NCBI GenBank assembly: GCA_028873865.1
Contig: JAPPNI010000026.1
Span: 62,001 to 126,000 of the forward strand
From: Chloroflexota bacterium
GTDB taxonomy: Bacteria > Chloroflexota > Dehalococcoidia > Bin125
Reading direction: 5' to 3'
Length of the DNA: 64,000 bases
Below are positions 35,034 through 43,349 of this stretch, in pieces; position 1 is the first letter of the stretch, and each line of letters starts with the position of its first letter. Below the pieces are notes generated by a model that was given only the letters and a program-made list of their open reading frames with translations, ran no database searches and had not been told where the DNA came from. The translations under genes and the position numbers were made by a program.

Positions 35034-37301
35034 CTAGTGGGAGGCGGCGATCTTGTTCAGGGCGCTGCCGGCCTGGAACCAGGTGATCTGCTCGTCGGTG
35101 TAGCTGTGGTTGACCGAGACTTCGTCGCTTGAGCCGTCCTCGTGGTCGATGCGGAGGGTGAGCGGGCGGCCGGGGGCGAAGTCGGCGAGGCCGAGGACGC
35201 TGAGGCGATCGAGTTGGCCGACGAGCTCATAGTCCGCCGGGTCGCTGAAGGTGAGGGCGAGGATGCCCTGTTTCTTCAGGTTGGTCTCGGCGATGCGGGC
35301 GAACGAGCGGGCGATCACGACGTAGCCGCCGCTCCAGCGGATCTCCATCGAGGCGTGCTCGCGGCTGGAGCCTTCGCCGTAGTTTTCGTCGCCGACCGCG
35401 ACCCAGCGGATGCCGGCGTCCTTGTAGGCGCGGGCGACTTCGCTGATTGACTGGTCGGCCTGACCGCTGATCTGGTTGCGGGTGGTGCCGGTCTCGCCGG
35501 TGAAGGCGTTGACACCGCCGCTGAAGAGGTTGCCGGAAATGTTCTCGAGGTGGCCGCGGAAGCGGAGCCAGGAGCCGGCCGGCGAGATGTGATCGGTCGT
35601 GGTCTTGCCCTGGGTCTTGAGCAGCAGCGACATATAGGTGTAGTCGTCGCCGTCCCAGGCGTTGAACGGGGTGAGCCGCTGGAGGCGGTCGCTTTCGGGG
35701 CTGACGATGACGTCGACGTCGCTGCCGTCTTCCGGCGGGGCGATGAAGCCCTCGTCGCCGACGTCGAATCCCTGGGCCGGCAACTCGTCGCCGCTGGGGG
35801 CGGAGAAGCGGAACTCGCCGGCGTCGGTGGCGATGGCGTCGCTGCGCGGGTCGAAGCCCATCTCGCCGGCGAATGCGGTGGCGACGACCAGCTCGGGCGA
35901 GCCGATGAAGGCGAGCGTGTTGCGATTGGCGTCGTTGCGGCCGGGGAAGTTGCGGTTAAACGAGGTGACGATCGTGTTCTGCTCGTCGCCCTCAAGATCC
36001 TCGCGCTTCCATTGTCCAATGCAGGGTCCGCAGGCGTTGGCGAGGACGGTCGCGCCGGCCGACTCGAAGGCATCGATCTGTCCGTCGCGCTTCGTTGTCG
36101 CGCGGATCTGCTCGGAGCCGGGCGTGACCAGCAACGGGGCGCGCAGCTCGAGGCCGGCTTCGGCGGCCTGCCGGGCGATGTTGGCGGCGCGGCTCATGTC
36201 CTCGTAGGACGAGTTGGTGCAGGAACCGATTAGCGCGTTGGTCACGTTGAGCGGGTAGTCCTGGTCCTCCATGAAGCCGCGAATCTCGGCGACGGTGTTG
36301 CGCAGGTCGGGCGTGTGCGGTCCGACCCAGGCCGGTTCGAGCTCGCTGAGGTTGATCTCGATGACCCGGTCGAAGATCTCGTGGCGGGCGTCGGCGACGC
36401 CGTCGTCGGCGCGCAGGTACTCGGCGTTGGCCTCGGCCAGCTCGGCGATGTCGGCGCGGTCGGTGCTGCGCAGGTAGTCGGCGGTGCGCGAGTCAAAGGG
36501 GAAGAGCGAGGTGGTTGCGCCGATCTCGGCGCCCATGTTGGTCACGGTGCCACGACCGGTGGCGCTCATCGAGTCGAGGCCGGGGCCGAAGTACTCGACG
36601 ATGGCTCCGGTGCCGCCCTTGACGGTCAGTTCATCGGCGACGCGGAGGATGACGTCCTTGGGCGCGGTCCAACCGTCGAGTTCGCCGGTCAGGTGGACGC
36701 CGATCAGTTTGGGCATGGTGACGCCCCAGCCGAGTCCGGCCATCACGTCGACGGCGTCTGCTCCGCCGACGCCGATCGCGATCATGCCCATGCCGCCGGC
36801 GTTCGGGGTGTGGGAGTCGGTGCCGATCATCATGCCGCCGGGGAAGGCGTAGTTCTCGAAGACGACCTGGTGAATGATGCCGGAGCCGGGCTTCCAGAAG
36901 CCCGCGCCGTAGCGGGCGGCGGCGCTGCGCAGGAACTCGTAGACCTCTTCGTTCTCCGAGATGGCGACTTCAAGATCCGTGTCGGCGCCGATGCGGGCCT
37001 GGATCAGATGGTCGCAGTGGACGGTGGTGGGCACGACCACGCGCTGGAGGCCGGCGAGTTCGAACTGGAGCAGCGCCATCTGCGCGGTGGCGTCCTGCAG
37101 CGCGACGCGGTCGGGTTGCAGCGCGGCGTGATCGACGCCGCGCTCGATCGGCTGGTTGGCCGGGTCGGTGAAATGTCCGAAGAGGATCTTCTCGGCCAGC
37201 GTCAGGGGGCGGTCGATGCGTCGTCGGGCGACGTCGATGCCGTCGCGCAGCTTTGCGTACGCCTCGTCGATGCGCTGGAGGGCGTCGGGTTCAATAGCCA
37301 T
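35034..37301 (-). CDS. acn: Aconitate hydratase (mitochondrial-type AcnA)
   Basis: A 755-aa aconitase with citrate/isocitrate isomerase activity via a [4Fe-4S] cluster. Motifs: LTLAEKILFGHFTD, TVHCDHLIQARIGADTDLEV, GSGIIHQVVFENYAFPGGMM, GTDSHTPNAGGMGMIAIGVG, cluster cysteines in GSCTNSSYEDM and ANACGPCIGQW, FNRNFPGRNDAN, and the swivel-domain motif GDENYGEGSSREHASMEIRW. It is of the mitochondrial/fungal-like aconitase type rather than AcnB. Part of the TCA block. Confidence 0.96.
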   Translation of the reverse strand: MAIEPDALQRIDEAYAKLRDGIDVARRRIDRPLTLAEKILFGHFTDPANQPIERGVDHAALQPDRVALQDATAQMALLQFELAGLQRVVVPTTVHCDHLIQARIGADTDLEVAISENEEVYEFLRSAAARYGAGFWKPGSGIIHQVVFENYAFPGGMMIGTDSHTPNAGGMGMIAIGVGGADAVDVMAGLGWGVTMPKLIGVHLTGELDGWTAPKDVILRVADELTVKGGTGAIVEYFGPGLDSMSATGRGTVTNMGAEIGATTSLFPFDSRTADYLRSTDRADIAELAEANAEYLRADDGVADARHEIFDRVIEINLSELEPAWVGPHTPDLRNTVAEIRGFMEDQDYPLNVTNALIGSCTNSSYEDMSRAANIARQAAEAGLELRAPLLVTPGSEQIRATTKRDGQIDAFESAGATVLANACGPCIGQWKREDLEGDEQNTIVTSFNRNFPGRNDANRNTLAFIGSPELVVATAFAGEMGFDPRSDAIATDAGEFRFSAPSGDELPAQGFDVGDEGFIAPPEDGSDVDVIVSPESDRLQRLTPFNAWDGDDYTYMSLLLKTQGKTTTDHISPAGSWLRFRGHLENISGNLFSGGVNAFTGETGTTRNQISGQADQSISEVARAYKDAGIRWVAVGDENYGEGSSREHASMEIRWSGGYVVIARSFARIAETNLKKQGILALTFSDPADYELVGQLDRLSVLGLADFAPGRPLTLRIDHEDGSSDEVSVNHSYTDEQITWFQAGSALNKIAASH

Positions 37302-37357
37302 GGCGGGGTCCAGTTCGGTGCTGATGCCTGGGGCGGTGATCGCCGTTGCAGATCAGC

Positions 37358-38956
37358 TTAGAGAGGGATATTGCCGTGTTTCTTCGGCGGCGAGGTGTCA
37401 ACCTTGTCGGCGAGCATGTCGAGGGCCCGGAAGATGGCGGTGCGGGTGTCGCGCGGATGGATCACGTCGTCGACGAAGCCCAGCTCGGCCGCCTGATAGG
37501 GGCGATAGAACTCTGCTTCGTACTCGGCGATCAGTTTGGCCCGTTCGGCGTCCGGATCGGCGGCGGCGGCGATCCGTCGGCGGTGGATGATGTTGACCGC
37601 GCCGTCGGAGCCGGTCACGGCGATCTGCGCGGTGGGCCAGGCAAGGTTGATGTCGGAGCGCAGGTGCTTGCTGCTCATCACAACGTAGGCGCCGCCGATT
37701 GACTTGCGCAGGGTGACGGCGACCTTGGGCACGGTGGCCTCGGCGTAGGCGTAGAGCAGCTTGGCGCCGTGGGCGATGATCCCGCCGTATTCCTGCTGGG
37801 TGCCGGGCAGGAAGCCGGGGACGTCGACGAGTGTGACGATAGGGATGTTGAAGCAGTCGCAGAAGCGAACGAATCGGGCCGCCTTGCGCGAGGCGTCGAT
37901 GTCGAGGACGCCGGCCATGGTGTCGGGGTCGTTGGCGACGATCCCGACGCCGTAGCCGCCGAGGTGGGCGAATCCGACGGAGACGTTGCGCGCCCACTGG
38001 GCCTGGATTTCCATGAACTCGCCGTTGTCGACGATCTCGCGGATCACGCGGCGGATGTCGTAGGGGCGAGTCGAGTCGGCCGGGACGATGTCGACGAGGC
38101 TGTCGAGCTTGCGCTCGGGGGAGTCGCCGGTGTCGGTCCAGCGGGGGTCCTCCATGTTGTTCTGGGGGAGGAAGGTGAGGAGTTGGCGGACGCTGTTGAG
38201 GGTGGCTTCCTCGCCGGGGATGCAGAAGTGAGCGACGCCGGTCTTGGTGGCGTGGGTCATCGCGCCGCCGAGTTCCTCGTGGGTGACCTCTTCGCCGGAG
38301 ACGGCGCGGATCACGTCGGGGCCGGTGATGTACATCTGTCCGGTGCCCTGGACCATGAAGATGAAGTCCATGATCGCGGGTGAGTAGACCCCGCCGCCTG
38401 CGGCCGGCCCGGCGCAGACGGCGATCTGGGGAACGAGGCCGGAGGAGAGCGTGTTGCGGAGGAAGATCTCGCCGTAACCGCGCAGCGAGGTGACGCCTTC
38501 CTGGATGCGCGCGCCGCCGCCGTCGTTGACGGCGACGATGGGCGCGCCGACCTTCATCGAGAGGTCCTGGATCTTGGCGATCTTCTCGGCGGCGGCTTCG
38601 GAGACCGAACCTCCGTACAGGGTGAAGTCCTGGGCGTAGGCGAAGACGGTGCGTCCGTCGACGGTGCCGTGTCCGACGACGACGGCGTCGCCCTCAGGGC
38701 GGTTGTTCTCGAGGCCGAAGCCGGTGCCGCGGTGCTTGACGAAGGGATCGATTTCCGTGAAGGAGCCGGCGTCGAAGAGGATGTCGAGGCGCTCGCGGGC
38801 GCTGAGCTTGCCGCGTCCGTGCTGTCGTTCCATGGCGGCGGAACGGGCCTCGTTGGCGTTGCCGTTGAGGCGTCGTTGGGCGACTTCCTCGAGGAGGAAA
38901 TCGATGCCGCGTTGCGTGACTGTCTGCGAGGATTGCCGGGCAGGTTCAGAGACCAT
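37358..38956 (-). CDS. pccB: Acyl-CoA (propionyl/methylmalonyl-CoA) carboxylase carboxyltransferase beta subunit
   Basis: A 532-aa carboxyltransferase subunit. Motifs: GKLSARERLDILFDAGSFTE, AYAQDFTLYGGSVSEAAAEK, GGGARIQEGVTSLRGYGEIF, QIAVCAGPAAGGGVYSPAIM, TGPDVIRAVSGEEVTHEELG, VDVPGFLPGTQQEYGGIIAH, and KSIGGAYVVMSSKHLRSDIN. It fits PccB/AccD5-type biotin-dependent carboxylases; substrate length (propionyl vs acetyl) cannot be fixed. The biotin carboxylase/carrier alpha subunit is not in the window. First gene of the reverse-strand TCA block, so odd-chain or propionate carbon may feed this pathway. Confidence 0.94.
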   Translation of the reverse strand: MVSEPARQSSQTVTQRGIDFLLEEVAQRRLNGNANEARSAAMERQHGRGKLSARERLDILFDAGSFTEIDPFVKHRGTGFGLENNRPEGDAVVVGHGTVDGRTVFAYAQDFTLYGGSVSEAAAEKIAKIQDLSMKVGAPIVAVNDGGGARIQEGVTSLRGYGEIFLRNTLSSGLVPQIAVCAGPAAGGGVYSPAIMDFIFMVQGTGQMYITGPDVIRAVSGEEVTHEELGGAMTHATKTGVAHFCIPGEEATLNSVRQLLTFLPQNNMEDPRWTDTGDSPERKLDSLVDIVPADSTRPYDIRRVIREIVDNGEFMEIQAQWARNVSVGFAHLGGYGVGIVANDPDTMAGVLDIDASRKAARFVRFCDCFNIPIVTLVDVPGFLPGTQQEYGGIIAHGAKLLYAYAEATVPKVAVTLRKSIGGAYVVMSSKHLRSDINLAWPTAQIAVTGSDGAVNIIHRRRIAAAADPDAERAKLIAEYEAEFYRPYQAAELGFVDDVIHPRDTRTAIFRALDMLADKVDTSPPKKHGNIPL

Positions 38957-39076
38957 GAGTCACCTGTCGATCGGTCGGAAGAGACCCTGTTGGACGAGGT
39001 TCCGCAGGGATTGAGGCTACAACAGGGGTATCGCGCGGACAATCAAGCGCGAACGCGGCTCAGCCGGCGACCGGCG

Positions 39077-39736
39077 TTATCCGGGTGGTTCGCTGGGCCC
39101 AGCTTCTTCTGCCTGCTCCTGGATCTCTTCGGGAGGCGGCGGGATGATCAGGGCCTGGCCGATCTGGAGATTGGCTGCCTGGGCTTCGGTCAGACCGTTG
39201 TAGTTCATCAAGTCGACCCAGGTGAATCCATGGGCGAAGGCGATGTCGGCGAGGGTGTCACCCTCCTGGACGATGTAGATCTCGCCGGGGGGTCGTTGCG
39301 GGCCTTGCGGCTCTTCCGTTTCCTCCGTGGCCGGGGAGGCGACGCCGCAGCCGCCCTCGCGGATGGGAATGCGCAGCTCCTGGCCGATGCTCAGCGAGTC
39401 GACATCGACGATGTTGTTGAGCCGCTGGATTTCCTCGACGGTGAGGCAGAACTGGGTGGCGATCGTGGCCAGCGTGTCGCCGGGCTGGACGACGTAGATC
39501 GTTTCGGTGATTGGCGCTTCCTCGAAGACGACGTCGTCGCGGAAGAGATATGGGGCGGGCAGCGGATCGGGCAACGCTTCGACGGGGATGTCTTCGTCGA
39601 TCGTCGTTCGTTCGGATGTGGTCACCGGTTCGGGGACCTCGGCGACCGGTTCTGCGGCATCGGTACAAGCGGCGACGATTGCGCCCGCCAGGACAAGCGA
39701 CAGTCCGATCGACGAACCGAGGAACCGGTGGAGCAT
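39077..39736 (-). CDS. LysM-domain lipoprotein (two LysM repeats)
   Basis: About 219 aa, exported lipoprotein. Signal peptide LGSSIGLSLVLAGAIVAAC with a lipobox-like VAAC. An acidic/Pro spacer is followed by LysM 1 (YVVQPGDTLATIATQF...GQELRIP) and LysM 2 (YIVQEGDTLADIAFAH...GQALIIP), ending in an acidic tail. LysM modules bind peptidoglycan or chitin-type glycans, so it is probably a cell-envelope protein. The ATG at 39736 is chosen to place the signal peptide at the N-terminus. Its neighbour is an M28 peptidase lipoprotein on the same strand. Confidence 0.85.
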   Translation of the reverse strand: MLHRFLGSSIGLSLVLAGAIVAACTDAAEPVAEVPEPVTTSERTTIDEDIPVEALPDPLPAPYLFRDDVVFEEAPITETIYVVQPGDTLATIATQFCLTVEEIQRLNNIVDVDSLSIGQELRIPIREGGCGVASPATEETEEPQGPQRPPGEIYIVQEGDTLADIAFAHGFTWVDLMNYNGLTEAQAANLQIGQALIIPPPPEEIQEQAEEAGPSEPPG

Positions 39737-39771
39737 CACACTTCTAGTGTCGCACGTGGTGCGGAAGCTGA

Positions 39772-41283
39772 TTATTCGGCGCCGCATGAGATCGTCGGCG
39801 AGATGGGACTGCCCGCGCGTTCCAGCAGGCAGGCGAGGATGCCGTGGTTGAGCAGGGAGATGTCCTCGAACAGCTCATGGTTGACGTTGTCGAGGTTGTC
39901 GAGCGGGGTGTGCAGGATGGCGCCGGGCGGGAAGACGAAGACGACGGGGATTCCTACGTTGGCGAAGCTGGAGTGGTCCGAGCCCAGGTTCCGCGGCGGA
40001 CTCCCGGATCCGGCGTTGATCTGCAGTTCAGCCGCGACGGAGCCGGTGATGTCCTGCAGTTGGAACGACGCCACGATGCGGTAGGGCGGACGGCCATCGC
40101 CGATTGCATCGAGGTTGAGCATCGCGGTTACTTCTGGGGGACGTTCCTCCGGGGGGAGCTGCTGCTCCAGGCGAAGAAGCCGGACGTAGAAGCGGGAGCC
40201 GTGCAGGCCGAGTTCCTCGGCGCCGAATCCGGCGAAGCAGATGTCGTTCGCGCTTGGGTGCTCGGACCAGATCTCGGCCAGGGCGAGCGTCAGCGCGGTG
40301 CCGGAAGCGTTGTCGTTGGCGCCGTCAACCTCGGGCACCGTGTCGTAGTGACCACCGACGACCACCCGGCATGCGCCGCCGGGCTTGCGGGCGATCACGT
40401 TCTGCGACTCGCCCTTGTTTGGCGCGGCCTCGGGAATCGAGACGATGGTTCCCAGGCGACTCCGAAGCTCGTCGCCAGCTTCCTCGCTGACCTGCAGAAG
40501 AGGAATCGCGCTGGTGTCCGTGCCCAGCGTGCCGCCGATCGTCTCGCTCAGTGTTCGATTGGCGACGATCAGGGCGACAGCGCCGGCCGCTACGGCGTTT
40601 GCGCCTTTCTCCCGAAACTCGATGAGCCCGCGATCAACGATCGCGACCTTGCCGCGCACATCGACCGATGCGAAGTCGGCAGGCTCACCGAATCCCTCGA
40701 CGTTGACCAGTTCCCCGCTGACCGAATTGTCAGCCGAGCCGGGAAAGCGAAAGGCGAAGCTGCGGTATCCGTCGGGGGTATCGATCCGGCTGATCCCTGC
40801 CTGCATGGTGTAGTCGAACTTCTGGATCTCGACCTCGTAGCCGAGGCTGGTGAAGGTCTCGGCCAGGTAATCGGCGGCTGCCTGTTCCTGCTCGGTTCCC
40901 GAGGCGCGCGGTCCGAGTGTGCCCGCGAGGTGGTTGAGATAGCCGACGACGATGTCGTAGTCGAATTCCGGCTCCGGCGGGCCTCCGGGTCTGACCGGGA
41001 GAGATTGTGGCTGGTCTTCCTGCTCGACCGGTTGTGAGGGCGGTTCGTCCGGCTCAGTCTCTTCCTGTTGAGCTGCCTGCCCTTGTTGCCCGGCCCTTGA
41101 GTCGGTCGGGTCTTCGGCGCGATCGGATGGATCGCTCCGGGTTGGTTGGTTCCGCTGTTGTTCGGTTGCCTGTTGGGCCTGCTCAGTGGTCTGGACCACG
41201 ACAGGTTGCGTTGCGTCGTCGCTGCGGCAGGCGACGAGAAGGAGGGCAAACGTGAGGCCGAGGGGCAGGAGCCGGGTCAGCAC
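39772..41283 (-). CDS. M28-family metallopeptidase lipoprotein with PA domain
   Basis: A 503-aa extracytoplasmic aminopeptidase-type lipoprotein. Lipobox LLVAC at the N-terminus, a Gln/Glu/Pro-rich linker (25-100), a protease-associated insert (VNVEGFGEPADFASVDVRGK), and the M28 core with VVVGGHYDTVPEVDGANDNA (Zn ligands H and D), AGFGAEELGLHGSRFYV (Glu-Glu), LNLDAIGDG (Asp) and GSDHSSF; ILHTPLDNLDNVN supplies the last His. All expected two-zinc ligands are present, so activity is plausible. Likely role: peptide degradation at the cell surface. 35 bp from the LysM gene. Confidence 0.88.
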   Translation of the reverse strand: MLTRLLPLGLTFALLLVACRSDDATQPVVVQTTEQAQQATEQQRNQPTRSDPSDRAEDPTDSRAGQQGQAAQQEETEPDEPPSQPVEQEDQPQSLPVRPGGPPEPEFDYDIVVGYLNHLAGTLGPRASGTEQEQAAADYLAETFTSLGYEVEIQKFDYTMQAGISRIDTPDGYRSFAFRFPGSADNSVSGELVNVEGFGEPADFASVDVRGKVAIVDRGLIEFREKGANAVAAGAVALIVANRTLSETIGGTLGTDTSAIPLLQVSEEAGDELRSRLGTIVSIPEAAPNKGESQNVIARKPGGACRVVVGGHYDTVPEVDGANDNASGTALTLALAEIWSEHPSANDICFAGFGAEELGLHGSRFYVRLLRLEQQLPPEERPPEVTAMLNLDAIGDGRPPYRIVASFQLQDITGSVAAELQINAGSGSPPRNLGSDHSSFANVGIPVVFVFPPGAILHTPLDNLDNVNHELFEDISLLNHGILACLLERAGSPISPTISCGAE

Positions 41284-41298
41284 GGCGGCGGCACGGGC

Positions 41299-41700
41299 TT
41301 AGCGGTTGCGGCGAAACAGACGCCGTAGCGGATTCTGGTTGCTCTGTTCGTAGCTGATATAGCGGTCGCGCCAGTAGCCGCCGCGCGGCTGGTTGGCCTG
41401 CGGATTGCCGCCGCGCGAGGTCCAGAAGAGTCCAATCACGAAGACGACGATGCCGGCGACCGCCAGCCAGAGACCGCCGCCGCGCAAGACCAGCCCGATG
41501 ATCAACAGAGCAGCGCCCAGCAGCAATAGATGGTTGGGCGTGAGCGCGGTGACCCGATTGACGAGCGCCGACGCGAATCGCTGGATGGCGATTCGGATCG
41601 GTCCCGGCCGGCGAGACTGACGGCGTCGCCAGTCGAAATCCTCGATGTTCGACAGAACCTCTTCAACGTCGCGTTCGAGTCGGTCTGAACCGTCCGACAT
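41299..41700 (-). CDS. Small two-TM membrane protein
   Basis: A 133-aa protein. An acidic N-terminal helix (SDRLERDVEEVLSNIEDFDW) is followed by a basic stretch, two adjacent TM helices (NHLLLLGAALLIIGLVL and GLWLAVAGIVVFVIGLFW), and a Gly/Arg-rich C-terminal tail with RDRYISYEQSNQNP. The layout resembles DUF6576/rhomboid-adjacent type small membrane proteins of Chloroflexota, but no firm family is assigned. It lies 15 bp from the M28 gene and may be in the same operon. Confidence 0.65.
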   Translation of the reverse strand: MSDGSDRLERDVEEVLSNIEDFDWRRRQSRRPGPIRIAIQRFASALVNRVTALTPNHLLLLGAALLIIGLVLRGGGLWLAVAGIVVFVIGLFWTSRGGNPQANQPRGGYWRDRYISYEQSNQNPLRRLFRRNR

Positions 41701-41744
41701 GGTCGCTCCTCCGCTGCCCGTTGTCCCCAGTTTAGCGCCCGCCC

Positions 41745-43349
41745 CTAGGAGGAGGGTGCGCCCCAGCCGCCTCCGCCGGGAGTTTCGACGCGGACGACAT
41801 CGCCCGGTTCCACGCTGATCGTGACCTTGCCGGGCAGCTTGCGGCGCACCGGTTTTCCGCCCGTGGAGGTGGTTTCGAGGCTGTTGCGGCCCGATCTTCC
41901 CTGCGCTCCGCCCTGCGAGCCCCAGGGCTGCTGAGTCCGGCGCTCGGTGATCAGCGTCAACTGGGCCGGGCCGAGGAACTGCGTGCGGCGAACCAATCCG
42001 TGTCCGCCGCGATGTTGTCCGGCGCCGCCCGATCGAGGCCTGATGCTGTTCTCGACGACGCGCAGCGGATAGGCCAGCTCCAGCGCTTCGGCGGGCGTGT
42101 TGAGGGTGTTGGTCATGTGCGAATGAGCCGCATCGAGGCCGGGGCCCTGCGGACCGCCGCCGAGTCCGCCACCGGACGTTTCGTAGTAGGCCCAGGGCTG
42201 GCCGTTGCGCGGGTCGATGCCGCCGGCGGTCAGGTTGTTCATCGTGCCCGACGATGCGGCGGGCATCCGATCGGGCAAGAGCTGGTTGAACGCGCCCCAG
42301 ACGGTGTCGACGATGCGTTGGGAGGTCTCGACGTTGCCGGCGGCGACGGCGACGGGAGATTGAGCAGCCACCACACTGCGTTCGGGCAAGGTGAACGTAA
42401 TCGGGCGGAACAGGCCGGAGTTCATCGGCGTGTCGGGAGGCAGCAGACAGCGGATCACGTAGTAGCAGGCCGACCGCGTGACGGGAGCGACGGCGTTGAT
42501 CGAGGCGGCTCGTTGAGGAGCCGTCCCGGAGAAATCGAAGTGCGCGCGATCTTCCGCGAGGGTCAGCTTCAGCTGGATCGGCACCGGGTCGGGCGTGTGC
42601 CCGTCATCGTCGAGGGAGTCGCTGAACTCCCAGGCGCCGTGAGGCAGGTCCGAAAGCGCCGCCCGGGTCAGGCGCTCGCCGTAGTCAAGCAGGGCCCGGG
42701 TGGTCTGGAGATAGGCGTCGTCGCCGTAGTCGCGGTGGAGATCGGCGATTCGGCGCTCGCCCAGCCGTTGAGCGGCGATCTGGGCATTGAAGTCGCCGCG
42801 GCGCTCGTCGGGCGTGCGTACGTTGCGCAGGATCAGGTCCATCGCCTCCTCGACCAGTTGGCCGGCTCGATAGAGGCGAATCGGGGGAATGACGATGCCT
42901 TCCTGGATCAACTCACGCGCGACCGGCATCGAACCGGGCGCCATCCCGCCGATGTCGGCCTGGTGAGCGCGGCTGGCGACGTAGCCGATCGGCTCTGCGC
43001 CGACCGGTGCGTCGTGGACGAAGACGGGCGAGACCATGGTCACGTCGGGCAGATGGGTGCCGCCCAGGAACGGGTCGTTGAGGATGGCGAGATCGCCGGG
43101 CTGCCAGGGCGCCAGCCGCTCGACGGCGCGAACCGACTCGGGCATTGCGCCGAGGTGCACCGGGATGTGCGCGGCCTGGGCCAGTAGTTGTCCTTCGCGG
43201 TCGAAGACGGCGCAGGAGAAGTCGGCGCGCTCCTTGATGTTGGGCGACAGCGACGTGTGTCTCAGCGCCGCGCCCATCTCCTCGGCGATCGAACTGACCA
43301 ACGAGTCGAAGATGGCGAGGCGGGCGGGATCGATGTTCACGCTGGTCAT
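41745..43349 (-). CDS. hyuB: Hydantoinase B / acetone carboxylase-alpha-like protein (HyuB)
   Basis: A 534-aa HyuB-family subunit. Motifs: FDSLVSSIAEEMGAALRHTS, ERADFSCAVFDREGQLLAQA, HIPVHLGAMPESVRA, NDPFLGGTHLPDVTMVSPVF, HQADIGGMAPGSMP, and the C-terminal GGGLGGGPQGPGLDAAHSHM and PGGGGWG. With HyuA it forms ATP-dependent N-methylhydantoinase/5-oxoprolinase/acetone-carboxylase-type complexes, hydrolysing cyclic amides or carboxylating ketones. It overlaps hyuA by 4 bp; the two are one operon. Confidence 0.93.
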   Translation of the reverse strand: MTSVNIDPARLAIFDSLVSSIAEEMGAALRHTSLSPNIKERADFSCAVFDREGQLLAQAAHIPVHLGAMPESVRAVERLAPWQPGDLAILNDPFLGGTHLPDVTMVSPVFVHDAPVGAEPIGYVASRAHQADIGGMAPGSMPVARELIQEGIVIPPIRLYRAGQLVEEAMDLILRNVRTPDERRGDFNAQIAAQRLGERRIADLHRDYGDDAYLQTTRALLDYGERLTRAALSDLPHGAWEFSDSLDDDGHTPDPVPIQLKLTLAEDRAHFDFSGTAPQRAASINAVAPVTRSACYYVIRCLLPPDTPMNSGLFRPITFTLPERSVVAAQSPVAVAAGNVETSQRIVDTVWGAFNQLLPDRMPAASSGTMNNLTAGGIDPRNGQPWAYYETSGGGLGGGPQGPGLDAAHSHMTNTLNTPAEALELAYPLRVVENSIRPRSGGAGQHRGGHGLVRRTQFLGPAQLTLITERRTQQPWGSQGGAQGRSGRNSLETTSTGGKPVRRKLPGKVTISVEPGDVVRVETPGGGGWGAPSS